DNA from: Ornithinibacillus sp. 4-3
GTDB lineage: Bacteria > Bacillota > Bacilli > Bacillales > Amphibacillaceae
DNA length: 64,000 nt
Assembly (NCBI RefSeq): GCF_040958695.1
Contig: NZ_CP162599.1
Coordinates: forward strand, 3,382,001-3,446,000
Direction of reading: 5' to 3'
The notes below the pieces were generated by a model. That model was not told the DNA's origin. It worked only from the letters and a program-made list of their open reading frames with translations, and did not search any database. Below are positions 27,791 through 37,133 of the stretch, piece by piece (within the stretch, counting starts at the first letter, position 1; the number at the start of each line of letters is the position of its first letter). Made by a program: the position numbers and the translations under genes.

Positions 27791-28978
27791 CTAATTATTG
27801 GTTTTCCAAAGAGAAAATTCCTCTTTCATCTGTTCTAAAGCTTCTGTATCTGTACATAAGTCATAGGTGGTCATTGCCATAGCTTTTGCCGCTTGTGTCA
27901 ATCCTTGCATTCCACCTTCTGATTTAGTTGCTTCCGTAAATTCCAATGTATGTGTACCTGCATCACCAATTCTAATATAAGGATGTATTGTTGGTACGAT
28001 TTGTCCTACATTTCCAATATCTGACGAACCAACTCCTCCTTGCTTTGGTGGGTCATAAACGGTGATTCCTTGTAATTCCAAGTTTCTCTGATATAGATGT
28101 GCTAAAGTAACATTATTATTTCTTTCTGCATACAATAAGCCTTCTTCTATTTCACAGGTTGCCCCTACAGCTAAGCTCGATCCTTTCACTGCATTGTATA
28201 CTTTTTCTTTTACCCCAATTAAATTCTTCCTAGTACTGGCTCTAATAATAAAGCTAGCTTCACTATAACCCGGCACTACATTCGGTGCCTCTCCTCCATT
28301 TGTAATAATCCCATGAACCCTAACATCATCGGTAAAATATTCCCTTAAGCCATTAATTGCAACAAAACTATTTATCATTGCATCTAATGCACTAATACCA
28401 TTTTCTGGTGCTGATGCTGCATGTGATTCTTTACCATAAAATTTAAATACAGCACGAATACATGCAAGCCCACCCCTTAAAACCATTGTTCTATCTTTTG
28501 GATGTGTCATCATCGCTGCATCTAAATCATTAAATACGCCATCATCACACATATATATCTTTCCACCTCCCCCTTCCTCAGCAGGAGTACCAATTACTTT
28601 TATCTTACCTTTCAAATAAGGGTAAGCGTTTTTTAAAGCCACAGCTGCTCCAACAGCAGATGTACCAATAATGTTATGGCCACATGCATGACCAATTCCT
28701 GGTAATGCATCATATTCTGCAAGGATTCCAATTGTTGGACCACCAGGCTCCCCTTCCCAAGTGCCAATAAATGCCGTCTCTAGATTTGCTACATTCTTTT
28801 CAATAGTAAATCCCTGTTCCTTCAAGTAACCTGTTAGCCATTCAACCGCCTTATATTCTTCAAATCCCAACTCTGGATTTGCGTGGATTTTCATAGCTAT
28901 ATCTCGTAAATCTTTTTCTATAAGATCAACTGCTTCTTCTATTTTTCGCTTTTCATTTATTTTCACTTCATTGTCCAT
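27791..28978 (-). CDS. M20 family amidohydrolase
   Basis: A 395-aa M20 metallopeptidase-type hydrolase. Metal-site stretches are visible: HACGHN, PAEEGGGGK and the late SDIGNVGQ region near a conserved His. The start is chosen at ATG 28978, with GGGAGATGG upstream; ATG 28990 overlaps that site. It is a close paralogue of the protein at 30546-31724 (for example GLACIxA-FKF, SAPENGISALDAM, DVRVHGIITNGG). Relatives cleave N-acyl amino acids or p-aminobenzoyl-glutamate-like amides. It is co-directional with the TcuA-like gene and preceded by an SBP remnant. Confidence 0.9.
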   Translation of the reverse strand: MDNEVKINEKRKIEEAVDLIEKDLRDIAMKIHANPELGFEEYKAVEWLTGYLKEQGFTIEKNVANLETAFIGTWEGEPGGPTIGILAEYDALPGIGHACGHNIIGTSAVGAAVALKNAYPYLKGKIKVIGTPAEEGGGGKIYMCDDGVFNDLDAAMMTHPKDRTMVLRGGLACIRAVFKFYGKESHAASAPENGISALDAMINSFVAINGLREYFTDDVRVHGIITNGGEAPNVVPGYSEASFIIRASTRKNLIGVKEKVYNAVKGSSLAVGATCEIEEGLLYAERNNNVTLAHLYQRNLELQGITVYDPPKQGGVGSSDIGNVGQIVPTIHPYIRIGDAGTHTLEFTEATKSEGGMQGLTQAAKAMAMTTYDLCTDTEALEQMKEEFSLWKTNN

Positions 28979-29068
28979 TCTATTTTCCATCTCCCATTTA
29001 TTTATATCTGCAATCTATTAGTTAAGTTTCCACCGCTTCATATTTATCCTAGAAAGCTTGAAAACTAT

Positions 29069-29185
29069 TTATTCCTCTATTCCTACATTCCAAAAATAAG
29101 GTTGACCATAATAGTTTAAATTTTGAACTTTATCGCTATAGGCTACAACATTATTAAAATCTCCAACTCTAATCATCGGTAATTC
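29069..29185 (-). pseudogene. Remnant of a family-5 substrate-binding protein gene (C-terminal 38 codons)
   Basis: On the minus strand, codons from 29185 to the stop at 29069-29071 read ELPMIRVGDFNNVVAYSDK..., ending YYGQPYFWNVGIEE. This aligns with the C-termini of the intact SBPs here (for example YIPIIKVGDVNSIYANRTAIKN... ending ILWNVSKED). Upstream the frame runs into unrelated AT-rich sequence, so only the last 38 codons survive. It lies directly upstream of the M20-TcuA genes and indicates a lost SBP gene at the head of that operon. Confidence 0.8.
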
Positions 29186-29436
29186 TTATAAATTTTAATT
29201 TATAATAAATTATAGATAATCCTTTTACTTAATTGAAATAACATTTTTTTATAAACTTGTATAAAAAATTTAAATGTGCAAAAAAATTTTCTTACTAACG
29301 GAACAATGTTTAATTGTATATGATCAAGGATTTAACAGACTTTTTATGAAAAGTAATGTTAAAATGGTTTTATACTTATCAGAAAAGGAAATAGCTTCAA
29401 TACTATCACCAAAGTGAGCTATAAAAGAAATAAAGA

Positions 29437-29565
29437 ATGTTTTATTTGAATAAAGAAATTACATTATTTAAGTCTAATGGGATTGCTATCGAAGATTTGG
29501 CAGTAGCCATTTATGTATATAAAACAGCTATGGAGCAAAATTACGGTGAAAAATTAAATATTTAA
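29437..29565 (+). other. Possible 42-aa open frame or gene fragment
   Basis: An ATG-started frame of 42 codons (MFYLNKEITLFK... to YGEKLNI) whose middle (NGIAIEDLAVAIYVY) looks protein-like rather than random. The ribosome site is weak. A short hairpin GCAGT-TAAA-ACTGC with CTTTTC follows (29567-29585). It may be a decayed fragment; I do not assign a family. Confidence 0.3.
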
Positions 29566-29621
29566 GCAGTTAAAACTGCCTTTTCGCTATGAATGTTTCT
29601 GCAAACATAAGGAGAATGCTA

Positions 29622-30500
29622 ATGACAGAAAAAGATTGGGAATTGCTAATTGCGCTTTTTGAAGAAAAAACGATAACAAAAGCGGCAGAGAAAATGTATA
29701 TTTCACAGCCTGCATTAACATATAGAATGAAACAAATAGAACAAAAATTTAATACTCAAATTATTCATAGAGGTAGTAAAGGAGTAATCTTTACTTCACA
29801 AGGTGAATATTTAGTTCAACATGCAAAGAAAACATTAAAAGAATTGGAATTAGCTAAAAATCATATAAATAACATGAAAAGCACTGTAGAAGGCGTACTA
29901 AAAATAGGAGTTTCCAGCACATTTGCCTTACACAAATTTCCTACTTTATTAAAAGGGTTTATCACAAAGTACCCAAATGCTGAAATTAAATTAATAACAG
30001 GATGGAGCACTGGAATTTTAAAATCCCTACAAAGTGAAGATATTCATGTTGCTATTATTAGAGGTAAGCATGGCTGGCACGATCACTCTGTATTATTAGA
30101 TACGGAGGCGTTATCAATTGCATCAAAAACACCGATTAACCTTGAAGAATTACCATATATGAATTTTATTCACTACGACACAGACCCTTATCTTCAAAGT
30201 ACTTATAGGGATTGGTGGAAGCAAACCTTTGCCACACCACCTAAAATTACAATGAATGTAGATGGAATTGAAACATGTATCAAATTAATTAAAATGGAAT
30301 TAGGATTTTCTATCCTGCCAAGTATTTGTTTAACAAACAACGAAGAGCTACGACAAATGGATTTGGAAATCAATAACCAAAAACTGATTAGAGAAACGCA
30401 TCTATTATATCGAAGTGAACTGGAAAATTTAAAAATAGTAGAAGCCTTCATCCAGTTTGTTAAAGATTATTATCATAGCGATTTGGAGGATCATAAATAA
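29622..30500 (+). CDS. LysR family transcriptional regulator (paralogue 3)
   Basis: A 292-aa LysR regulator starting at ATG 29622 (MTEKDWELL), with AAGGAGA 7 nt upstream; an upstream in-frame ATG at 29589 lacks a site. HTH segment KTITKAAEKMYISQPALTYRM, effector domain with GVSSTFALHKFPTLLKGF and SEDIHVAIIRGKHGWH. It is paralogous to the regulators at 14744 and 25327. It is divergent from the SBP-remnant/M20/TcuA genes and convergent with the M20 gene at 30546. Confidence 0.92.
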   Translation: MTEKDWELLIALFEEKTITKAAEKMYISQPALTYRMKQIEQKFNTQIIHRGSKGVIFTSQGEYLVQHAKKTLKELELAKNHINNMKSTVEGVLKIGVSSTFALHKFPTLLKGFITKYPNAEIKLITGWSTGILKSLQSEDIHVAIIRGKHGWHDHSVLLDTEALSIASKTPINLEELPYMNFIHYDTDPYLQSTYRDWWKQTFATPPKITMNVDGIETCIKLIKMELGFSILPSICLTNNEELRQMDLEINNQKLIRETHLLYRSELENLKIVEAFIQFVKDYYHSDLEDHK

Positions 30501-30541
30501 AGGGCTATTAGAAAGCACGTTTTTCTAATAGTCCCTTTTAT
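30500..30541. terminator. Bidirectional terminator
   Basis: A stem of about 13 bp (GGGCTATTAGAAA, 30502-30514, with TTTCTAATAGTCCC, about 30522-30535), flanked by A-rich left and CTTTTATTT right sequence. It lies between the convergent LysR and M20 genes. Confidence 0.75.
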
Positions 30542-30545
30542 TTAA

Positions 30546-31724
30546 TTACTGACTTTTCTTCCACTCCACAAATTCGTTTTTCACACGTTTTAATGCGGAT
30601 TCGTCTGTACATAAGTCATATGTAGTCATTGCCATGGACTTAGCCGCATTATTTAATCCAATCATACCTGCTTCAGATTTCGTTGCTTCTGTAAATTCTG
30701 GAGTATGTGTTCTAGCATCACCAACATGAATATATGGGTGGATTGCTGGCACAATTTGTCCTACATTTCCAAAGTCTGATGAACCTACTCCACCTTGTTT
30801 CTGTGCTTCAAATACTTCTACACCCATTGCCTCTAAATTCTCTGTATGAATTGCTGCAAGAGCTAAGTTATTATTACGTTCTGCATACAATAAACCTTCT
30901 TCGATTTCACAGGTAGCTCCAACAGCCATGCTTGATCCTTTGACTGCGTTATATACCTTTTCCTTCACTGCAACTAATGTCTTACTTGTTTTTGCACGTA
31001 TAATAAATTCTGCTTCACAATAGGCAGGCACAACATTTGGCGCATCTCCACCATTTGTAATAATCCCATGAACTCTTACATCATCTGTAAAATATTCTCT
31101 TAAACTATTAATTGCCGCAAAACTATTAAGCATTGCATCTAATGCACTAATCCCATTTTCTGGAGCTGATGCTGCATGTGCAGCTTTTCCATGAAATTTA
31201 AATGTCGCGCCAATGCAGGCAAGACCACCACGCAATACAATTGTTTTCTCTTTAGGATGTGTCATCATTGCTGCATCAAGGTCATCAAATATACCTTTAT
31301 CACACATTAAAATTTTCCCGCCACCATCTTCTTCTGCTGGTGTACCAATTACTTTAATCTTCCCTTTTAAGTTTGGAAAGGCATCTTTTAAAGCAATAGC
31401 TGCACCAACAGCTGATGTTCCAATAATATTATGTCCACAAGCATGTCCTAAGCCTGGTAATGCATCATATTCTGCTAAAATCCCGATTGTTGGCCCTCCT
31501 GGCTCCCCTTCCCAAGTCGCAATAAAAGCTGTTTCTAAATCAGCAACACCACGTTCAATTTCAAATCCTTCCTTCTCCAAATACGCTGTCAACCACTCTG
31601 CTGCCTTAAACTCTTTAAAAGCTAACTCCGGATTTGCATGGATTTTCAAAGCCAATTCTCTCAATTCTTTATCTCTGCTATCTACTGCTTGAATAATTTT
31701 CTCTTTTTCTACTGTTACAGCCAT
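30546..31724 (-). CDS. M20 family amidohydrolase
   Basis: A 392-aa M20-type hydrolase, paralogous to the one at 27791. HACGHN, PAEEDGGGK and SDFGNVGQ mark the metal site, and SAPENGISALDAM the dimerisation-domain entry. One residue of the usual EEGGGGK is Asp here. There is no signal peptide. The gene is alone leftward, 184 bp from the divergent AbgB-like gene at 31910. Expected activity is removal of an acyl or aroyl group from an amino acid; the substrate is unknown. Confidence 0.9.
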   Translation of the reverse strand: MAVTVEKEKIIQAVDSRDKELRELALKIHANPELAFKEFKAAEWLTAYLEKEGFEIERGVADLETAFIATWEGEPGGPTIGILAEYDALPGLGHACGHNIIGTSAVGAAIALKDAFPNLKGKIKVIGTPAEEDGGGKILMCDKGIFDDLDAAMMTHPKEKTIVLRGGLACIGATFKFHGKAAHAASAPENGISALDAMLNSFAAINSLREYFTDDVRVHGIITNGGDAPNVVPAYCEAEFIIRAKTSKTLVAVKEKVYNAVKGSSMAVGATCEIEEGLLYAERNNNLALAAIHTENLEAMGVEVFEAQKQGGVGSSDFGNVGQIVPAIHPYIHVGDARTHTPEFTEATKSEAGMIGLNNAAKSMAMTTYDLCTDESALKRVKNEFVEWKKSQ

Positions 31725-31909
31725 TTTTAATTTCTCATCCTTTCTGCTAAATATCCAAACTAATTAAGATCTACTCAATATTATAAAGTAAATAAGAAAG
31801 GAAATGAATAAATTGCTAGCTAGACATAAATTTATATTTAGAAAATTGACAATTAAAACATAATAACTTAAGGTGATAATAATGATGTAATACCAAAAGG
31901 AGGAACATA

Positions 31910-33346
31910 ATGACGACGAACACAGCTGACTTAGTAAGGGATTATTTAAAAGAGAATTTTGATAAATTTGCACAAGTAAGTACTTATATTTTTAATCATC
32001 CAGAAATTCGTTTTACGGAAAACGCTTCTGCAGAGCATCTAGCTCAGGCGTGTGAGAAGGAAGGTTTTTCTGTAGAACGAGCAGTTGCAGGAGTTGACAC
32101 AGCATTTGTAGCTACTGCTGGAAGTGGATCACCTGTTATTGGCTTTCTAGGAGAATATGATGCACTTTCTGGATTAGGGCAAGTGCCACATCAAACTACT
32201 ATACAGCCAGATGGAAATGATTCAGGCCATGGCTGTGGACATAATTTACTTGGAACTGGCGCATTTGCAGCAGCATGTGCGATGAAGCAATATTTAGAAG
32301 AAAACAGTCTTCCTGGAACAGTAAAATTCTTTGGTTGTCCTGCTGAAGAAGGCGGATCTGGTAAAACTTTTATGGTAAGAGATGGTATCTTTGATGATGT
32401 AGATGTTGCTTTAACTTGGCATCCCGGTTCTACAAACTCTATTATGGACACTTCTTCTCTCGCTTGTCTTCAGGCTATCTTTAGATTTGAAGGCATTTCA
32501 TCTCACGCAGCAGCGTCTCCGCATTTAGGGAGAAGCGCATTAGATGCAGTAGAGCTAATGAGCTCAGGTGTAAACTATCTTCGTGAGCATGTGATTCCAG
32601 AAGCAAGAATGCATTACGCAATTTTAAATGCTGGAGGGATTTCTCCAAATGTCGTGCAGCCTGTTGCAGAAGTAGTTCACTTAATTCGTGCGCCAATCAT
32701 CAAACAAGCAGATGATATTTTCAAACGAGTAGTGAAAATTGCTGAAGGTGCTGCATTAATGACAGAAACAAAAATGGAAATGATTTTTGATGAGGGATGT
32801 TCTAACTATATTCCAAACCGTGCCCTTGAGAAAATTTTATACAATAGTTTGCTAGACTCTAGCGTTGAAGAGCCGACAGAGGAAGAAAATCAGTTTGCAA
32901 AACAAATTTGGGAATCCTTATCTGAAGTAGAACAAAACAGTTATCTAGAAAAAGCGAAATCTGCTGAAAATGCTAGTGATTATGAAGGAAAGTACTTAGC
33001 TGATTTTGTTTCTCCTTATCATCCTAAAGATGATGTTATGCCTGGATCTACAGATGTATCTGATGTAAGCTGGGTGGTTCCTACCGCACAATTACGCGCT
33101 GCCACTTCTGCACTAGGTACTCCTGGTCATTCTTGGCAGATGACTTCACAAGGGATCAGTAGCTTTGCGCATAAGGGAATGCTACGTGCCGCTGAAGCCA
33201 TGGCGAAAACTGCTATCCATTTACTTCATCATGAAGATGACTTAGAAGCAGTGAAACGTGAATTCGAGGAATTTAAAGCGAAAAATCCTTATATCTGCCC
33301 AATTCCAAAAGATGCAAAACCATTGATGATTCATGAAAGAGCTTGA
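31910..33346 (+). CDS. AbgB-like M20 amidohydrolase
   Basis: A 478-aa M20 family protein resembling p-aminobenzoyl-glutamate hydrolase subunit B. GHGCGHNLLGTGAFAAA, CPAEEGGSGKTFMV, the SSHAAASPHLGRSALDAVE segment and the STDVSDVSWVVPTAQ region are typical and carry the metal ligands. AbgB normally pairs with AbgA; no AbgA-like gene is adjacent. Two close paralogues lie at 53836 and 55300. Ribosome site AAAAGGAGGAA; the gene is monocistronic with its own terminator. Confidence 0.9.
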   Translation: MTTNTADLVRDYLKENFDKFAQVSTYIFNHPEIRFTENASAEHLAQACEKEGFSVERAVAGVDTAFVATAGSGSPVIGFLGEYDALSGLGQVPHQTTIQPDGNDSGHGCGHNLLGTGAFAAACAMKQYLEENSLPGTVKFFGCPAEEGGSGKTFMVRDGIFDDVDVALTWHPGSTNSIMDTSSLACLQAIFRFEGISSHAAASPHLGRSALDAVELMSSGVNYLREHVIPEARMHYAILNAGGISPNVVQPVAEVVHLIRAPIIKQADDIFKRVVKIAEGAALMTETKMEMIFDEGCSNYIPNRALEKILYNSLLDSSVEEPTEEENQFAKQIWESLSEVEQNSYLEKAKSAENASDYEGKYLADFVSPYHPKDDVMPGSTDVSDVSWVVPTAQLRAATSALGTPGHSWQMTSQGISSFAHKGMLRAAEAMAKTAIHLLHHEDDLEAVKREFEEFKAKNPYICPIPKDAKPLMIHERA

Positions 33347-33373
33347 TAATCTCATTTTAGATTAAGCAGTAAG

Positions 33374-33416
33374 AAAGGTCTGAACTCGTTATTACATCGA
33401 GATCAGGCCTTTTCCC
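33374..33416 (+). terminator. Terminator after the AbgB-like gene
   Basis: AAGGTCTGAACTCG (33375-33388) pairs, with one mismatch and a G-U pair, with CGAGATCAGGCCTT (33398-33411), followed by TTTCCC. Confidence 0.7.
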
Positions 33417-33623
33417 TTTCCATAACTGTTTCTTCATGACATACTTTGATTGCTCTTCTTTTAATACTCGCGACACCTCATAAAAGAGCCTTAATCAGGT
33501 CGCGAAGATCAAGTAATTACATTTCTGAGCCTAGATACAGTATTATATGTTATAAGAGATTTAGTAAGTATTTAATGGGTATTATAGTAGATAGTAATTT
33601 TCGAAATAGAGAGGGAAATTCAA

Positions 33624-34472
33624 ATGGAAAAATTTCACCAAAAACCGAATTTATATACAGATCAAGTGAGTTTAAATGTCTTTAATCTAGAAAAAGCCAT
33701 TCAATTTTATACAGAGATTATCGGTTTTAAAGTACTGGAGCAAACAGATCAAAAGGCAAATTTAACAACAGATGGGGAAACTACATTATTGGCGTTAAAG
33801 CAGCCTAAAGATGTGATATCTAAAGCAGGAAGAACATCTGGTTTATATCATTTTGCGATATTATTACCAACACGAGCTGATTTGTCCGTCTTTTTACATC
33901 ATATTATTAAAACTGGTTATCCATTAGGAGCTGCAGATCATCATGTGAGTGAAGCATTATACTTAACTGATCCGGATGGAAATGGAATTGAAGTTTATAT
34001 TGATCGACCAGCAATAGAATGGAAATGGATTGATAATAAGGTACACATGGTTACAGACCCACTTGATGGAGATGGACTTTTAGCAGAAAGTAATGCAGAA
34101 TGGGCAGGATTGCCAGCTAAAACTATTATAGGGCATATACATTTACATGTGTCTGACTTAAAGAAAGCAGAAGAATTTTATGTGAATGGATTAGGTTTCT
34201 CCATTGTTAGTCATTACCCGCAGGCTATCTTTATTTCTACTGGTCATTATCATCACCATATTGCATTAAATACTTGGCAAGGGGTAGGTGCACCAAAAGC
34301 CCCACAAAACATGGTTGGTCTTAACTGGTATACGATTGTATTTCCTGACGAGAATATAAGAGAACAAACAATGGAACGATTACAGAAAATAGGCGCTGCC
34401 GTTTCTGAAGAAGATGGATTATTTATTACCAAAGACCCGGCAGGAAATCATATTCATTTAGTTGTTAAGTAA
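33624..34472 (+). CDS. VOC family protein, two-domain (catechol-2,3-dioxygenase-like)
   Basis: A 282-aa cytosolic protein with two vicinal-oxygen-chelate domains. Domain 1 (about 10-125) shows the LEKAIQFYTEIIGF helix, a His in YHFAILLP and Glu in DPDGNGIEVY. Domain 2 (about 165-280) shows IGHIHLHVSDLKKAEEFY, HHHIALNTW and DPAGNHIHLV. The layout matches the Bacillus CatE/YfiE group, some of which cleave catechol rings. The substrate is not shown by context. GAGGG lies upstream of the ATG, and a strong terminator follows. Confidence 0.85.
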   Translation: MEKFHQKPNLYTDQVSLNVFNLEKAIQFYTEIIGFKVLEQTDQKANLTTDGETTLLALKQPKDVISKAGRTSGLYHFAILLPTRADLSVFLHHIIKTGYPLGAADHHVSEALYLTDPDGNGIEVYIDRPAIEWKWIDNKVHMVTDPLDGDGLLAESNAEWAGLPAKTIIGHIHLHVSDLKKAEEFYVNGLGFSIVSHYPQAIFISTGHYHHHIALNTWQGVGAPKAPQNMVGLNWYTIVFPDENIREQTMERLQKIGAAVSEEDGLFITKDPAGNHIHLVVK

Positions 34473-34486
34473 GACAAGCAAAAATA

Positions 34487-34531
34487 AACCGAACTTATTC
34501 AGGAGATTTCTGAATGTAAGTTCGGTTTTTG
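34487..34531 (+). terminator. Terminator after the VOC gene
   Basis: AACCGAACTTATTCA (34487-34501) pairs, with a small bulge, with TGAATGTAAGTTCGGTT (34511-34527), followed by a TTTTTG run. Confidence 0.85.
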
Positions 34532-34550
34532 TATGAATTCAATTAAGAAC

Positions 34551-34850
34551 GAAAAGCGCAGAGCGCCCTTACAGGCTAAAAACGTGACGTCACGAGCACA
34601 ACGTCCTGCACTAGCACGTCCTGTGCGTCGAAAAACGTAGAGATTGGAGTGGCACAACCGAGATAAAGGAAACATGCCCCTTTAGGGGTATCCGACGTTA
34701 GGCTTTAGCCTGGTTTTAGTTGGGCTTCCTTATAAAACAAAACCGATGTTGACTTATTGTAGGGCGTGACGCGAAATCTCTTAGTTTTTGGCGCTCGGAG
34801 CTGGACATGGCTATCTCTGAATAAGAATAAATTTGGTGCAAAATTTTTAT
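34551..34850. repeat. Hairpin-rich intergenic repeat, family A, second copy
   Basis: This fills most of the gap between the VOC gene and the aminotransferase gene. It starts near AAAAGCGCAGAGCGCCC and ends near GGCGCTCGGAGCTGG, so GAGCGCC is inverted at its ends. The 95-nt core at 34660-34754 differs at three positions from 24906-25000. It is shorter than the 24701 copy, lacking about 200 bp of its middle and right part. Confidence 0.75.
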
Positions 34851-34889
34851 GCTTTCTTATCTCCTGAAAAAACACGAAGCACTTATTAA

Positions 34890-36056
34890 TTATGAAAGCT
34901 TCAATTCCTTCAGTTGCTCTATAGCTTGTTTTAATGTTGCTTGGTCCTGCACTAAAGCTATTCGCACATAACCTGCACCTTGAGAGCCAAACTCACTCCC
35001 TGGCACCATCACAACGCCAACTTGTTCAATAGCTTTATATGCGAAGGCATCAGCATCCATAGCATATGGATATTTTGCCCAAATAAACATTCCGCCCTTG
35101 GACGGTGTAGCACTCCAACCTAGTTCCCCAAGCCCTTCCATCAAGATACGATGGCGCTCTGAAAACTCTGCTCGAAGCTTTTCCGTTATTTCTTCTGCAT
35201 GGTCTAGAGCCACTATTGCGGCTTCTTGAATCGGCGCAAAAGTACCATAATCTAAGTTCGTCTTTAATTCTCGTAAAATATCAATTGCTTTAGCATTTCC
35301 AACAATATAGGCAATTCTCGCACCTGCTAAGCTAAAGCTTTTTGATAAAGAATTAATTTCCATCCCTACTTCTTTTGCTCCTGGTGTTTCTAAAAAGCTA
35401 TGTGGTGCATCTCCTTCAAAATAATATTCAGAATAAGCGGCATCATGTAATACCATAATATTATACTGTTTTGCAAAGGCAATAACCTTCTCGAAAAACT
35501 CTCTATTTGGCATTGCTGGCACTGGATTTCCAGGTAAGTTTAAAATCATTAATTTTGCAGCTTCAGCAATTTCTTCAGGTATCATATCTAAATCTGGCAG
35601 AAAATTATTTTCTTCCAACAATGGCATTCCAAACGGCACTGCACCCGCTAATTTAATCCCTGTATCATAAGCAATATAAGCTGGATTTGTTGTTAAAACA
35701 ACATCTCCCTCATTACAAAATGCCATTGGTAGATGAACAAGGCCTTCCTGTGAACCCATAGTCTGCAAAACTTCTGTTTTCGAATCTAGTTTCACATTAG
35801 AACGGCGTTCATAATAGCGAGCTACAGCTTCATTAAAAGCTGCTGTGCCACCAAGCGTATAGCCATAATTTGTTGATAAAAAGCTTTGTTCCGCTAATTT
35901 TTTACGAATAATTTCTGCTGGTGGTAGATCTGGACTTCCTAAGCTTAGGTCAATTATATTTCCACCATTTGCTTCTTTCTTTTTTGCAGCTTCCTTTAAT
36001 TTACCAAAGATGGCTGGTGAAAATATCGACATCTTTTTAGAAGGTATGATCTCCAA
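34890..36056 (-). CDS. Class I/II pyridoxal-phosphate aminotransferase
   Basis: A 388-aa fold-type I aminotransferase of the aspartate/LL-diaminopimelate aminotransferase-like group. The PLP lysine lies in SLSKSFSLAGARIAY, the LNLPGNPVPAMP segment corresponds to the usual NPxNPTG with the Thr-Gly changed, and the GSQEGL motif binds the phosphate. The start is TTG 36056, with GGGGG 8 nt upstream. It is the last gene of a leftward M20 - ornithine cyclodeaminase - aminotransferase set, 39 bp after the cyclodeaminase gene. I infer amino-acid catabolism after deacylation; the amino donor is unknown. Confidence 0.88.
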   Translation of the reverse strand: MEIIPSKKMSIFSPAIFGKLKEAAKKKEANGGNIIDLSLGSPDLPPAEIIRKKLAEQSFLSTNYGYTLGGTAAFNEAVARYYERRSNVKLDSKTEVLQTMGSQEGLVHLPMAFCNEGDVVLTTNPAYIAYDTGIKLAGAVPFGMPLLEENNFLPDLDMIPEEIAEAAKLMILNLPGNPVPAMPNREFFEKVIAFAKQYNIMVLHDAAYSEYYFEGDAPHSFLETPGAKEVGMEINSLSKSFSLAGARIAYIVGNAKAIDILRELKTNLDYGTFAPIQEAAIVALDHAEEITEKLRAEFSERHRILMEGLGELGWSATPSKGGMFIWAKYPYAMDADAFAYKAIEQVGVVMVPGSEFGSQGAGYVRIALVQDQATLKQAIEQLKELKLS

Positions 36057-36095
36057 AATGAATCCCCCTTTAATAATATATCTCTATCTATTTCT

Positions 36096-37022
36096 TTAAA
36101 TTTCATAGATTAGCTTTGCAGCAATAACATCAAAAATTCCCATTCCTACAGATTTAAAAACAGTCTTTCCTTCTTTAATTTTATCTTGTTCCCCATTTTT
36201 AATCATCTGTTCCATATCTAAGACTCGGTCTTCTGTAAAACCTAATTCTTTTGCTTGGATTAGCTCGCCACTTTCCTCAAATGCCATATGTGTATCAACA
36301 TATAGATGGTCGGCTTGTCCAAGGATATAATTTGGAATTTCCTGCATAAACGGCTTAAACGCTCCTGAAGCAGCAAAATGTTTCCCGGATAAATCTATCT
36401 GTGTTATTTCTGGAATAACAGGCTCATGTGAAGTTGTTGTTGTAATCACAATATCCGCTTGTTCTAGAATCTCTTTAGGATCTGCCTTTTTAAATTCGAT
36501 CTGAGGGAAATGTACTTTAGCTTTTTCTATATATTGCTGAAGTCTATCCTCACTCCGGTTATAAATCAATGCTGTTTCTATTGGTCTTACTGCACAAGCA
36601 GCCTGTAAATGACTCCAGCCCTGATCACCTGTTCCAATAACACCAACTATTTTGGCATCATCTTTCGCCATATATTTCATACCTAGGCCGCCTATTGCTC
36701 CGGTACGCAATGCTGTAATTGTACGTGCATCCATTACCGCTAATGGTTTTAGTGTCTTCCTATCACTCAGCACATAGGTACCATGCAAGGTTGCTTCTCC
36801 TATTGCAGCATTACCTGGAGCAACACCAACTAATTTCACACCGTAATAATTATCGTAATAAGCTGGCATTAGCAGCGATGTATTATCCCCATCGCCAATA
36901 ATCATTCGTTCTGGTATAACGATATCTACTTCTGAATCCTGCAAATAAAAATTCTCTATGATACGAATGACGTCTTCCATTGAAATGATTTTCTCTATAT
37001 CTTCCGCATTGTAAATTCGCAT
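36096..37022 (-). CDS. Ornithine cyclodeaminase/mu-crystallin family protein
   Basis: A 308-aa protein starting at ATG 37022, where GGGAGGTAAC provides the ribosome site. The Rossmann motif GVIGTGDQG (binding NAD(P)), DARTITALRTGA and the late GKHFAASGAFKP region are typical of the OCD family, which includes ornithine cyclodeaminase, alanine dehydrogenase and ketimine reductases. Which reaction it performs cannot be decided from sequence. It sits between an M20 hydrolase gene (with a terminator-like hairpin between them) and the aminotransferase gene. Confidence 0.85.
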   Translation of the reverse strand: MRIYNAEDIEKIISMEDVIRIIENFYLQDSEVDIVIPERMIIGDGDNTSLLMPAYYDNYYGVKLVGVAPGNAAIGEATLHGTYVLSDRKTLKPLAVMDARTITALRTGAIGGLGMKYMAKDDAKIVGVIGTGDQGWSHLQAACAVRPIETALIYNRSEDRLQQYIEKAKVHFPQIEFKKADPKEILEQADIVITTTTSHEPVIPEITQIDLSGKHFAASGAFKPFMQEIPNYILGQADHLYVDTHMAFEESGELIQAKELGFTEDRVLDMEQMIKNGEQDKIKEGKTVFKSVGMGIFDVIAAKLIYEI

Positions 37023-37047
37023 CTTGTTACCTCCCATTTCCTTCACA

Positions 37048-37102
37048 GAAAAGCGTCCGTGAAACTCCTGTCAGTTTAATGTAGACAGGAGAAAACGGGC
37101 GT
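37048..37102 (-). terminator. Terminator or attenuator between M20 and OCD genes
   Basis: CTCCTGTC (37065-37072) with GACAGGAG (37084-37091), extended outward by the partial pairing CGTCCGT/ACGGGCG, followed on the minus strand by a T-rich stretch (GCTTTTCTG). It lies between co-directional genes, so readthrough may set their ratio. Confidence 0.6.
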
Positions 37103-37133
37103 TAACTGCCTCATTTACTTTAGCAATTATCAG

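Noticed and set aside
31213..31692. 159-codon antisense frame
   Set aside because: Complement of the M20 gene at 30546-31724; its apparent length follows from codon bias of the real gene.
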